Positions 40,735 through 48,181 of a stretch of DNA of 64,000 nt are shown piece after piece; within the stretch, counting starts at the first letter, position 1; each line of letters opens with the position of its first letter. The stretch comes from Curtobacterium sp. MCLR17_032. Its GTDB lineage: Bacteria > Actinomycetota > Actinomycetes > Actinomycetales > Microbacteriaceae. The notes beneath the pieces are model-generated. The model searched no databases and was not told where the DNA came from. It saw only the letters and a program-made list of their open reading frames with translations. Made by a program: the position numbers and the translations under genes. The stretch covers positions 3,410,001 to 3,474,000 of the forward strand of contig NZ_CP126268.1 of the NCBI RefSeq assembly GCF_003234795.2, written 5' to 3'.

Positions 40735-42204
40735 GTGAGCGCCCCGCAGACATCCAACCCGCCCCGGAACAGCGTCGCATCCGGCCTCGACCGCTTCTTC
40801 TCGGTCACGAAGCGCGGATCGACCATCCCCCGAGAGATCCGTGGTGGTCTCGTCTCCTTCGTGACGATGGCCTACATCGTCATCCTCAACCCGCTCATCC
40901 TCGGCGGGTTCAGCGCCGACCAGGCCGCCAAGGACGTCAGCGGCGGATGGCTCGAGAACGCTCAGGTGGCCGCGGCCACCGGCCTGGTCGCCGGTCTCAT
41001 GACCATCGCGATGGGTGTGGTCGCGAACCTGCCGTTCGGCATCGCGGCGGGCCTCGGGATCAACTCGTTCCTCGCCGTCAGCGTCGTCCACCAGGTGACG
41101 TGGGCCGAGGCGATGGGTCTCGTCGTCATCAACGGCGTGATCATCGTGATCCTGGCGTTGACGGGCATCCGGACGATGATCTTCACCGCCGTGCCCGCGC
41201 AGCTCAAGGCGGCGATCACGGTCGGCATCGGCCTGTTCATCGCGTTCATCGGCCTGGTCGACTCCGGCTTCGTGCGCTCCTCGGGGCTCGCCTCGCCGCC
41301 GCTGCAGCTCGGTGAGGACGGCTCGGTCGGGGCCCTGCCGACGATCGTGTTCCTCATCGGCCTGGTGATCATCGGCACGCTGATGGCCCGCAAGGTCAAG
41401 GGCGCGCTGCTCATCGGCATCATCGCGACGACGGTCATCGCGATCATCCTGCAGGCGGTGTTCCACGTGCCGACCTCGGTCGACTCGAAGACCGGCTGGA
41501 ACCTCAACGCCCCGGGCCTGCCGAGCGCCCTGTTCGCCCTGCCCGACCTGTCGCTCGTCGGTCAGTTCGACTTCGGCGCCTTCGCCCGGATCGGCCCGCT
41601 CGCCGCGTCGATGCTCGTCTTCACGCTGGTCTTCACGAACTTCTTCGACGCCATGGGCACGATGACCGGACTCGCGAAGGCCGCCGGGGTCGCGGAGAAG
41701 GACGGCACGTTCCCGCGTCTCCGCGCCGCGCTCGTGGTCGAGGGTGCCGGTGCGATCGCCGGTGGTGGCGCCTCGGTGTCGTCGAACACGGTGTTCATCG
41801 ACTCCGCCGCCGGCATCGGTGAGGGTGCCCGGACCGGCATGGCCTCGGTCGTGACGGGCCTGCTGTTCCTGGCGTCGATGTTCCTCACGCCGCTGACGCA
41901 GGTGGTCCCGCTCGAGGTCGCCGCCGCCGGGCTCGTCGTGGTCGGTGCGCTCATGGTGGCGCAGGTCGCGGACATCGACTGGTCGGACTTCGGGTCGGCG
42001 CTGCCGGCGTTCCTGACCATCGTCGTGATGCCGCTGACGTACTCGATCGCGAACGGCATCGGCGCGGGCTTCATCAGCTGGGTGCTCATCAAGGCCCTGT
42101 CCGGCAAGGGCCGGCAGGTCTCGTGGCTGCTGTACGTCGTCGCCGCGGGCTTCCTGCTCTACTTCGCCCGCGGCCCCCTGGAGACGGCGCTCGGCGTCGG
42201 CTGA
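40735..42204 (+). CDS. NCS2/AzgA-type guanine/hypoxanthine permease
   Basis: 489 residues from GTG 40735. Signatures of the AzgA branch are REIRGGLVSFVTMAYIVILNPLIL, NLPFGIAAGLGINSFLAV, FFDAMGTMTGLAKAAG, and SVSSNTVFIDSAAGIGEGARTGMASVVTG; about twelve to fourteen helices span the membrane. It should import hypoxanthine, guanine or adenine with protons. Upstream is a GCCTCCCG sequence (40669-40676) and CCTTTAAACTCC, but no purine riboswitch is seen. A perfect 25-bp hairpin (42216) ends it. Confidence 0.93.
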   Translation: MSAPQTSNPPRNSVASGLDRFFSVTKRGSTIPREIRGGLVSFVTMAYIVILNPLILGGFSADQAAKDVSGGWLENAQVAAATGLVAGLMTIAMGVVANLPFGIAAGLGINSFLAVSVVHQVTWAEAMGLVVINGVIIVILALTGIRTMIFTAVPAQLKAAITVGIGLFIAFIGLVDSGFVRSSGLASPPLQLGEDGSVGALPTIVFLIGLVIIGTLMARKVKGALLIGIIATTVIAIILQAVFHVPTSVDSKTGWNLNAPGLPSALFALPDLSLVGQFDFGAFARIGPLAASMLVFTLVFTNFFDAMGTMTGLAKAAGVAEKDGTFPRLRAALVVEGAGAIAGGGASVSSNTVFIDSAAGIGEGARTGMASVVTGLLFLASMFLTPLTQVVPLEVAAAGLVVVGALMVAQVADIDWSDFGSALPAFLTIVVMPLTYSIANGIGAGFISWVLIKALSGKGRQVSWLLYVVAAGFLLYFARGPLETALGVG

Positions 42205-42215
42205 CCCGACCCACT

Positions 42216-42279
42216 GAACGCAACGTGGGCGGTTGCTCGCAACGACATCTCGTGGCGAGCAACCGCCCACGTTGCGTTC
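42216..42279. repeat. family-1 hairpin element, copy 1b
   Basis: Perfect 25-base arms (42216-42240 and 42255-42279) around a 14-base loop. The outer 17 bases match the other family-1 copies (GAACGCAACGTGGGCGG), while the inner stem GTTGCTCGC and loop differ. It lies between the convergent purine permease and the 42308 gene. Confidence 0.87.
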
Positions 42280-42307
42280 CGGGGAGGGGACGGACGGGAG
42301 GCGCGGC

Positions 42308-42763
42308 TCAGTCCGGCAGGTCGGTGGGCGTCGCCTCGTGGTGGCGGTGGGCCGGCGTGCGCCGGTCCTCCTTCATGCCCGCCTCGAACAGGTGGCGCTT
42401 GCCACCGACGAGCTGCTCGCGCGCGGTGCGCTCGAGCTCCTTCGCGGTCGCGTAGTAGCCGTCGTCGTAGTCCTCGACGATCTGGAATGTCCACCGACCG
42501 GCGATCACGTTCCGGCCGACGAGCTCGGTGTCGATGCGCTCCGCGAGCTCGGTGTGTCCGGCCTTCCGCAGCTGCTCCACCGCCTCGCCGATGTTCAGGT
42601 CGGCGGTGCCGGTCAGCCGGTGGAAGCCGTACAGGAGGCCGCGGGCGTGCTCGATGACCTCGAGCGCCGCGGACAGGCTGCCGAGGGCCTCGACCGTCGC
42701 TTCGGAGACCCCGTCCGGGACCTGGTGTGCGGCGTCGGGACCCTGGCTGTCGTCGTTCGTCAT
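42308..42763 (-). CDS. conserved actinobacterial protein, function unknown
   Basis: 151 residues. Helical and charged: VSEATVEALGSLSAALEVIEHARGLLYGFHRLTGTADLNIGEAVEQLRKAGHTELAERI, then GRNVIAGRWTFQIVEDYDDGYYATAKELERTAREQLVGGKRHLFEAGMKEDRRTPAH. The second block, with WTFQIVEDYDDGYY, is a conserved pattern in actinobacterial hypothetical proteins. No catalytic motif or membrane segment. The gene is divergent from the SOS-controlled gene, but the SOS box is closer to the other side. Confidence 0.72.
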   Translation of the reverse strand: MTNDDSQGPDAAHQVPDGVSEATVEALGSLSAALEVIEHARGLLYGFHRLTGTADLNIGEAVEQLRKAGHTELAERIDTELVGRNVIAGRWTFQIVEDYDDGYYATAKELERTAREQLVGGKRHLFEAGMKEDRRTPAHRHHEATPTDLPD

Positions 42764-42837
42764 GATGCTCGTCTACACGACTGCTCCTCGGTCGGTTGTC
42801 GGCATCTGCACAGGGCGAACGCGGCGCGCCGGAGCGG

Positions 42838-42883
42838 TTGCGGGTGTCGGATGGCCGACCTAGCATTCGAACACACGTTCGAA
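42838..42883 (+). promoter_or_regulatory. SOS promoter: -35, -10 and LexA box
   Basis: TTGCGG (42838-42843) and TAGCAT (42861-42866) are spaced by 17 bases. The LexA-type dyad TTCGAAC-ACAC-GTTCGAA occupies 42866-42883, matching the actinobacterial SOS consensus (CGAAC-N4-GTTCG), and covers the likely transcription start. Confidence 0.88.
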
Positions 42884-42897
42884 CGAGGAGGCTCCTG

Positions 42898-43161
42898 ATG
42901 ATGATCGTCGACACCGCGGTCACCGTGTGGTGGACCGGTGGCACACCCGTCCGACTGGTCTGGCTTGGCCGGCGCTGGCGCGTCACCGACGTCCCGACCC
43001 GACTGACCACGACCCCGACCGACCTGCCCACCGCGATCACCCACGCACCGGAACGCACCGCCGGGTGGCGTTTCCAGGCGACCGCCGAGGACGGCGAGAC
43101 CCTGGTGGTCGACATCGTCCCGGACGGCAGCGGGTGGACCGTCGCCCGGACCTGGACGTGA
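42898..43161 (+). CDS. SOS-controlled DUF6504-like small protein
   Basis: 87 residues, ATG 42898 behind GAGGAGG. The pattern VTVWWTGGTPVRLVWLGRRWRVTDVPTRL...AGWRFQATAEDGETLVVDIVPDGSGWTVARTW matches the DUF6504 family of small actinobacterial proteins, known as neighbours of Y-family/ImuB DNA polymerases. Here it stands away from any polymerase but has its own LexA box at 42866, so DNA-damage control is strongly suggested. Function unknown; possibly a mutasome accessory. Cytosolic. Confidence 0.8.
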   Translation: MMIVDTAVTVWWTGGTPVRLVWLGRRWRVTDVPTRLTTTPTDLPTAITHAPERTAGWRFQATAEDGETLVVDIVPDGSGWTVARTWT

Positions 43162-43199
43162 GCACCCTGGACGTGAGCACCGTCGACGTGAGCGCCGTG
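43155..43199. repeat. three 15-bp tandem repeats over a stop codon
   Basis: Three GACGTGAGCACCGTC-type units (43155-43169, 43170-43184, 43185-43199) begin in the last codons of the DUF6504-like gene; its TGA is inside the first unit. An in-frame GTG at 43158 would give the next gene a VSTLDVSTVDVSAVD extension and a GTGA overlap, but that gene has a better ATG with its own box at 43242. Confidence 0.65.
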
Positions 43200-43253
43200 G
43201 ACGGCACCGGCGTGGGCGTGGACCCCGACTCGACACCGCGCTACGGTCACGGC

Positions 43254-43775
43254 ATGACGACCTGGGTCGCCCTGCTGCGCGGGGTCAACGTGAACGGCAT
43301 CACGATCCGGAGCGTCGACCTCGCCGAACTGTTCCGCTCCCAGGGCCACACCGACGTCCGGACGGTCCTGGCCTCGGGCAACGTCGTGTTCACCGCCGCG
43401 GACCCCGTCGAGCCCGCGGCGCTGCGGTCGTCCGTGGAGCAGGCACTGCGCAAGGGCTTTGGGTACGACGCCTGGATCGTGCTCGTGCGTCACGACGCCC
43501 TGGCCGAACTCGTCGCAGGCTTCCCCTTCGCATCGACGGCCGACCGGCACGATTACGTGGTGTTCGCCTCCGACCCCGCGGCTCTCGACGACCTGCTCAC
43601 CGGGCTCGACCTCGACCCGTCGGTCGAGCAGGTCGCCCGCGGGGAGGGCGTCGTCTACTGGTCGTGCCCGAAGGGGTCGAGCACGACGACCGCCTTCGCG
43701 AAGCGCGCCGGTGCCGCCCGGTTCAAGCGGACCACGACGGCACGCAACACGAACACGCTCCGCAAGCTGCTCTGA
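43254..43775 (+). CDS. DUF1697 family protein
   Basis: 173 residues, ATG 43254 six bases after TACGGT. DUF1697 signatures are TTWVALLRGVNVNGITIRSVDLAELFRSQGHTDVRTVLASGNVVF, and YWSCPKGSSTTTAFAKRAGAARFKRTTTARNTNTLRKL at the end. Proteins of this group are cytosolic and uncharacterised. Length is typical. Confidence 0.92.
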   Translation: MTTWVALLRGVNVNGITIRSVDLAELFRSQGHTDVRTVLASGNVVFTAADPVEPAALRSSVEQALRKGFGYDAWIVLVRHDALAELVAGFPFASTADRHDYVVFASDPAALDDLLTGLDLDPSVEQVARGEGVVYWSCPKGSSTTTAFAKRAGAARFKRTTTARNTNTLRKLL

Positions 43776-43790
43776 TCGGAGACGCCCGGG

Positions 43791-44558
43791 TCAGGCCTGC
43801 GCCGGCTGCCCGTTGCTCGCCATCGTGCCGCCGTCGACGGGCAGGATCGCGCCCGTGATGAACGACGCCTCGTCGCTCGCCAGGAACAGCACCGCCGCCG
43901 CGACCTCCTCGGACCGGCCGCCGCGACCGAGGGCGATCCGCTCCGAGAACTCCCGCTTCAGCTCCTCGTCCTCCGCCTGCGACTGCGTCAGGTCCGTCCA
44001 GATCAGGCCCGGGGCGACGGCGTTCACGCGGACGCCGAACCCGCCGTTGTCGAGCGCCGCCGCCTTCGTGAAGTTCGAGACGCCGCCCTTCGCCGCGTTG
44101 TAGGGGCTCATCCGCCAGTCCGCGGCCTCACCGGACACCGACGAGGTGTTCACGATCGAGCCCTTCGTCTCGCGGAGGAACGGCAGCGCCACCCGGGTGC
44201 CGTAGAACACGCTCGACAGGTCCGTCTCGACGACACGGTGCCACTCGGCGGGCGAGATGTCCGTGATGTCGCCCGAGGTGAACGTCCCGGCGTTGTTGAC
44301 GAGCACGTCGAGCCGGTCCCACCGGTCGATCGCCGCGTCGACGATCGTCTGCCACGCGTCCGGGTCGGCGACGTCGGCCTGCAGCCACAGTGCCTGTTCC
44401 GTCGGCAGGGAGTCGGCGACGTCGCGCACCTTGTCCGCGACGCTGTCGACCAGGACGACCCCGGCGCCCTCCGCGACGAACGCGCGTGCGGTGGCCTCGC
44501 CGATGCCGGACCCCGCGCCGGTGACGATCGCGACCTTGCCCTCGAACCGCTTGCCCAT
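43791..44558 (-). CDS. short-chain dehydrogenase/reductase (SDR)
   Basis: 255 residues, ATG 44558 with GAGAGGA upstream. Classical SDR: TGAGSGIG cofactor loop near the N-terminus, NNAG, the catalytic Ser in NTSSVSGEAADW and YNAAKGG (Tyr-xxx-Lys), and the PVDGGTMA end. D in VLVDSVADK after the second strand suggests NAD(H) preference. It probably oxidises a sugar or acyl alcohol; substrate unknown. Confidence 0.93.
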   Translation of the reverse strand: MGKRFEGKVAIVTGAGSGIGEATARAFVAEGAGVVLVDSVADKVRDVADSLPTEQALWLQADVADPDAWQTIVDAAIDRWDRLDVLVNNAGTFTSGDITDISPAEWHRVVETDLSSVFYGTRVALPFLRETKGSIVNTSSVSGEAADWRMSPYNAAKGGVSNFTKAAALDNGGFGVRVNAVAPGLIWTDLTQSQAEDEELKREFSERIALGRGGRSEEVAAAVLFLASDEASFITGAILPVDGGTMASNGQPAQA

Positions 44559-44705
44559 GGTGTGTTCCTCTCGCGTCGGTGGTCCCCTCGTCAGGGACAC
44601 CGTCGGCCCGGAGGACACGGGAGACCACGGTGCCCGCCGCGCCCTGGACGGGAGTCCAGGCGGAGGCGGGCATCGGTGGCGGAAGGAGGGCGGGCCTCCC
44701 GGCCG

Positions 44706-44753
44706 GATCAGGCGATCAGGCGATCAGGCGATCAGGCGATCAGGCGATCAGGC
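44706..44753. repeat. six 8-bp tandem repeats at the GH65 stop codon
   Basis: Six uninterrupted GATCAGGC units. The stop codon TGA of the GH65 gene (44748-44750 on the minus strand) lies in the first unit read by that gene, so changes in copy number leave the protein intact but alter the 3' region. Each unit carries a GATC site. Confidence 0.9.
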
Positions 44754-47255
44754 GGTGGTGTCCTCGTTCTCCATGTCGCGTTCCAGCGAGATCGTCGGGA
44801 TGGAGGCGGTGATCACCGAACCGTCGGCGCGGAGCGTCCCCTGGATGTCACTGGTGGTCGGCGCGTGGCCGGCCATCCGCGGACCCTGGTGCGGCAGCGG
44901 GACGACGGTCGGGTCGCCCGGGCGGACCTCGGTCTGCTGGTTGTGGACCCACGCGTCGAAGCCGTCACCGGTCTCGACCGTGAAGGTCAGCGCCTTCTGC
45001 TCGAGGTCGACGCGCACGCGCGAGCCGTGGACGGTCATCCGGTACGTCAGACGGTCCCAGTCGACCGGCAGCCGCGGGTTGAACGACAGCCGTCCGCCGT
45101 GGTCGCGCATGCCGCCGAAGCCGTTGACGAGCGCACCCCAGATGCCGCCGGTCGACGCGATGTGCACGCCGTCGGTGGTGTTGCCGTGCAGGTCGGCGAG
45201 GTCGACGTAGAGCGCGGTCTGGAAGTACTGTCCGGCGAGCTCGTGGTACCCGACCTCGGCCGCCATGATCGACTGCACGACGGCCGACAGCGTCGAGTCA
45301 CCCGTGGTCAGGGCGTCGTAGTAGTCGAAGTCACGACGCTTCTCGGCCGGCGTGAACTCGTGGCCCTGCAGGAACAGGGCGAGCACGACGTCGGCCTGCT
45401 TGAGCACCTGGAACCGGTAGATGACCAGCGGGTGGTAGTGCAGCAGCAGCGGCCGCTTGGACTCGGGCGTGCGCTCGAGGTCCCACAGCTCCTTGTCGAG
45501 GAACTGGGCGTCCTGCGGGTGGATGCCGCGGTGCGGGTCGAACGGGATCTCCATCGACTCGGCCGCGCGCTCCCAGCTCTCGACCTCGGACTGGTCGAGG
45601 CCGGTCCGACGGATCATCCGCGCGTACTCGTCCGGGTCGTCCACGGCGAGGTGGCGGCAGGCGTTGACGGCGGACCAGAGGTTCGCCCGGGCCATCACGT
45701 TCGTGTACATGTTGTCGTCGACGACGGTCGTGTACTCGTCCGGGCCGGTGACGCCGTCGATGTGGAACTTCTGGTCGCCGTTCGAACGCCAGAACCCCAG
45801 GTCCTCCCACAGGCGGGCGGTCTCGACCAGGATGTCGATCGCGCCGCGCTTGAGGAAGTCGGTGTCGCCGGAGGCCCGCACGTACTGCATCAGGGCATGG
45901 GCGATGTCGGCGTCGATGTGGTACTGCGCGGTGCCGGCGGCGTAGTACGCGCTGGACTCTTCACCGTTGATCGTGCGCCACGGGAACAGGGCACCGCGTT
46001 GGTTCAGCTCGCGGGCACGGGACCGGGCGGCGTCGAGCATGTTGTAGCGGAACCGGAGGGCGTTCCGAGCGACGATCGGTGCCGTGTACGACAGGAACGG
46101 CAGGACGTAGATCTCCATGTCCCAGAAGTAGTGGCCGCCGTAGCCGGAGCCGGTGACGCCCTTCGCCGCGATGCCGTGGCCGTCGGTGCGAGCCGTCGCC
46201 TGCGCGAGCTGGAACAGGTTCCAGCGGACGGCTTGCTGTACCTCGGGCTGGCCGGCGACCTCGACGTCGCTGCGGGCCCAGTAGTCGTCGAGCCACTTGC
46301 GCTGCTCACCGAAGACCTGCTCCACGCTCTCGTACTTCGCGCGGTCCAGGGTGCGGTCGCAGCGGTCGGCGAGCTCGCGCGCCGGGACCCCGCGGGACGT
46401 GTGGTAGACGACGCTCTTGACCAGGCGGATCGGCTGCCCGGCCTTCGCCTGCACCCGGTAGACGTGCTTCGCCAGGTCGTCCTCGATGCTCGAGGTCTCG
46501 TCCCAGCTGTTCTCGGTCTCGAGCCGGTGCTCGACGCCGACGCAGATCGTCATGCCCGAGCTGGTCGCCTGGTAGCCGAGCAGGGACCGCGAGCCCGCGT
46601 TCCGCTTCAACCGGGGCTGCAGCACCCGGTCGGTGAAGGACTCGGCCTTGCGCGGGTCGAACGCCGCCGCGGCCGCCTTCATGCCGGCGTGGTACTCGTC
46701 GGCGACGTCCTGGCGGTTGAGCACCTGGCTCGACAGCAGGACCGAGGCGTCGTGGTCGAGCATGGTGACCTCGTAGTCGATGACGGCGAGGTGCCGCTCG
46801 ACGAAGGACACCAGGCGCCGGGAGCGGATGAGCACTCGCTTGCCAGACGGCGTCGACCACTCGGTCTCACGCAGCAGGTACCCGCCGCGGAAGTCGAGCC
46901 GGCGGCTGTGGCGGAGGATGTCGGCCTCGGACAGGACGAGCGGCTCGTCGTCGACGTACAGCCGGATGACCTTGGCGTCGGGGACGTTGATGATCGTCTG
47001 CCCGGTCTTCGCGAAGCCGAACGCGGTCTCGGCGTGCCGGATCGGCCAGGTCTCGTGGAAGCCGTTGATGTACGTGCCGTACTGCACGCCGCCGCGGCCC
47101 TCGTCGAAGTTGCCGCGGAGACCGAGGTACCCGTTGCCGACGGCGAAGTTCGTCTCGTCGACGCCCTGCTCGTCCGCGTACTCGGTCTCGATCAGCGCCC
47201 ACTCGTCGACCGGGTACCGGACGCGGTCGAGGGGGTCGGAGGTGATGGGGTTCAT
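44748..47255 (-). CDS. GH65 family glycoside phosphorylase/hydrolase
   Basis: 835 residues. The three-domain GH65 layout is complete: beta-sandwich start DEWALIETEYADEQGVDETNFAVGNGYLGLRGNFDE, (alpha/alpha)6 barrel with YGGHYFWDMEIY and GVTGPDEYTTVVDDNMYTN (general acid E507), and a C-terminal beta region. The family acts on alpha-glucosidic disaccharides such as trehalose, maltose or kojibiose. The loop equivalent to HDSSLS of maltose phosphorylase reads GDSTLS, so phosphorolysis versus hydrolysis is open. The start overlaps the HAD gene stop, and a beta-glucose-1-phosphate product would feed that enzyme. Confidence 0.92.
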   Translation of the reverse strand: MNPITSDPLDRVRYPVDEWALIETEYADEQGVDETNFAVGNGYLGLRGNFDEGRGGVQYGTYINGFHETWPIRHAETAFGFAKTGQTIINVPDAKVIRLYVDDEPLVLSEADILRHSRRLDFRGGYLLRETEWSTPSGKRVLIRSRRLVSFVERHLAVIDYEVTMLDHDASVLLSSQVLNRQDVADEYHAGMKAAAAAFDPRKAESFTDRVLQPRLKRNAGSRSLLGYQATSSGMTICVGVEHRLETENSWDETSSIEDDLAKHVYRVQAKAGQPIRLVKSVVYHTSRGVPARELADRCDRTLDRAKYESVEQVFGEQRKWLDDYWARSDVEVAGQPEVQQAVRWNLFQLAQATARTDGHGIAAKGVTGSGYGGHYFWDMEIYVLPFLSYTAPIVARNALRFRYNMLDAARSRARELNQRGALFPWRTINGEESSAYYAAGTAQYHIDADIAHALMQYVRASGDTDFLKRGAIDILVETARLWEDLGFWRSNGDQKFHIDGVTGPDEYTTVVDDNMYTNVMARANLWSAVNACRHLAVDDPDEYARMIRRTGLDQSEVESWERAAESMEIPFDPHRGIHPQDAQFLDKELWDLERTPESKRPLLLHYHPLVIYRFQVLKQADVVLALFLQGHEFTPAEKRRDFDYYDALTTGDSTLSAVVQSIMAAEVGYHELAGQYFQTALYVDLADLHGNTTDGVHIASTGGIWGALVNGFGGMRDHGGRLSFNPRLPVDWDRLTYRMTVHGSRVRVDLEQKALTFTVETGDGFDAWVHNQQTEVRPGDPTVVPLPHQGPRMAGHAPTTSDIQGTLRADGSVITASIPTISLERDMENEDTTA

Positions 47256-48022
47256 GCGGTCTTCCCGGAGTCGGCAGCAGACAGGTCGGACAGGAGGTCG
47301 GCGAGGTCCGTCACGACGAGGTCAGCACCGTGCTCGCGGAGGGCGTCGGCACCGGCGCCGCGGTCGACCCCGATGACGAGCCCGAACGCGCCGTTGCGGC
47401 CGGCTTCGACCCCGCTGGTGGCGTCCTCGACCACGACGCACTCGGCGGCGGTCAGGCCGAAGCGGGTGGCGGCGTCCAGGTAGGTGTCCGGCGCGGGCTT
47501 GCCGGCCAGGCCGTCGGCGCGGGCCACGGCACCGTCGACGATGACGTCGAAGCGGTCGATGATGCCCGCGGTCCGGAGCACCTGCTTCGCGTTCGCGGAG
47601 CTGGAGACCACGGCGACCTCGTACCCGGCGTCGATCGCCGCGGTGAGGAACCGCAGCGACCCCGGGTACGGCGAGACACCGTGCTCCTGCAGCTCGGCGG
47701 TGAACTCGGCGTTCTTCCGGTTGCCGAGCCCGCACACGGTGTCGAGCGTGGGGTCGTCGTCCGGGGTGCCCTCGGGGACGTCGATGCCGCGGGCCTGCAG
47801 CAGCGACCGGACCCCGTCGTACCGGGGCTTGCCGTCGACGTACGCGAAGTAGTCCTGCTCGGTGTACGGCGCGACCCCGTGGTGCTCGAGGTAGGGCGTG
47901 AAGAGGCGACTCCAGGCACGCATGTGCACCTCGGCCGTGGGCGTCAGGACGCCGTCCAGGTCGAAGAGGAGGGCTCGCTGGTCAGCGAGCGGTGCAGGGG
48001 TTCGCCGATCCGACGACGTCAT
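47252..48022 (-). CDS. pgmB: HAD-family beta-phosphoglucomutase-like protein
   Basis: 256 residues, ATG 48022. Motif I LLFDLDGVLTPTAEVHMRAW (D21/D23), the VDGKPRYDGVRSLLQARGI cap, VVSSSANAKQVLR, K in GKPAPDTYLDAA and VVVEDATSGVEAG. This is the beta-phosphoglucomutase-like group that accompanies GH65 phosphorylases and turns beta-glucose-1-phosphate into glucose-6-phosphate; a phosphatase role cannot be excluded. It leads the two-gene operon, stop and start overlapping by four bases. Confidence 0.88.
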   Translation of the reverse strand: MTSSDRRTPAPLADQRALLFDLDGVLTPTAEVHMRAWSRLFTPYLEHHGVAPYTEQDYFAYVDGKPRYDGVRSLLQARGIDVPEGTPDDDPTLDTVCGLGNRKNAEFTAELQEHGVSPYPGSLRFLTAAIDAGYEVAVVSSSANAKQVLRTAGIIDRFDVIVDGAVARADGLAGKPAPDTYLDAATRFGLTAAECVVVEDATSGVEAGRNGAFGLVIGVDRGAGADALREHGADLVVTDLADLLSDLSAADSGKTA

Positions 48023-48049
48023 GGGCAGACCTTCCAGGGGAGCGGTGTC

Positions 48050-48061
48050 GAACACGTTTGC
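48050..48061. promoter_or_regulatory. candidate LacI-family operator of the GH65 operon
   Basis: On the minus strand the sequence is GCAAACGTGTTC, 28 bases before the pgmB-like start, close to the LacI-type dyad GCAAACGTTTGC (nine of twelve match). TTGACC (minus strand, 48065-48070) stands just upstream. A sugar-responsive repressor fits, but none is encoded nearby. Confidence 0.35.
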
Positions 48062-48181
48062 TGCGGGGTCAACTCTAGGACCGCTCCGCCGCCGCGTGTT
48101 CCACGCTGGGGAGTGTGCCGCCCCGTCCGGGGAGCGCGGATCTGGACCGCCGTCCAGCCGGGCGCCGGGACGCTCGCGGGC

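Noticed and set aside
44706..44753. CRISPR array
   Set aside because: Unit of 8 bases without spacers; a simple tandem repeat.
44238..47483. Plus-strand frame of 1081 codons opposite the SDR and GH65 genes
   Set aside because: Valine/arginine-rich shadow; the GH65 frame is complete with motifs on the minus strand.
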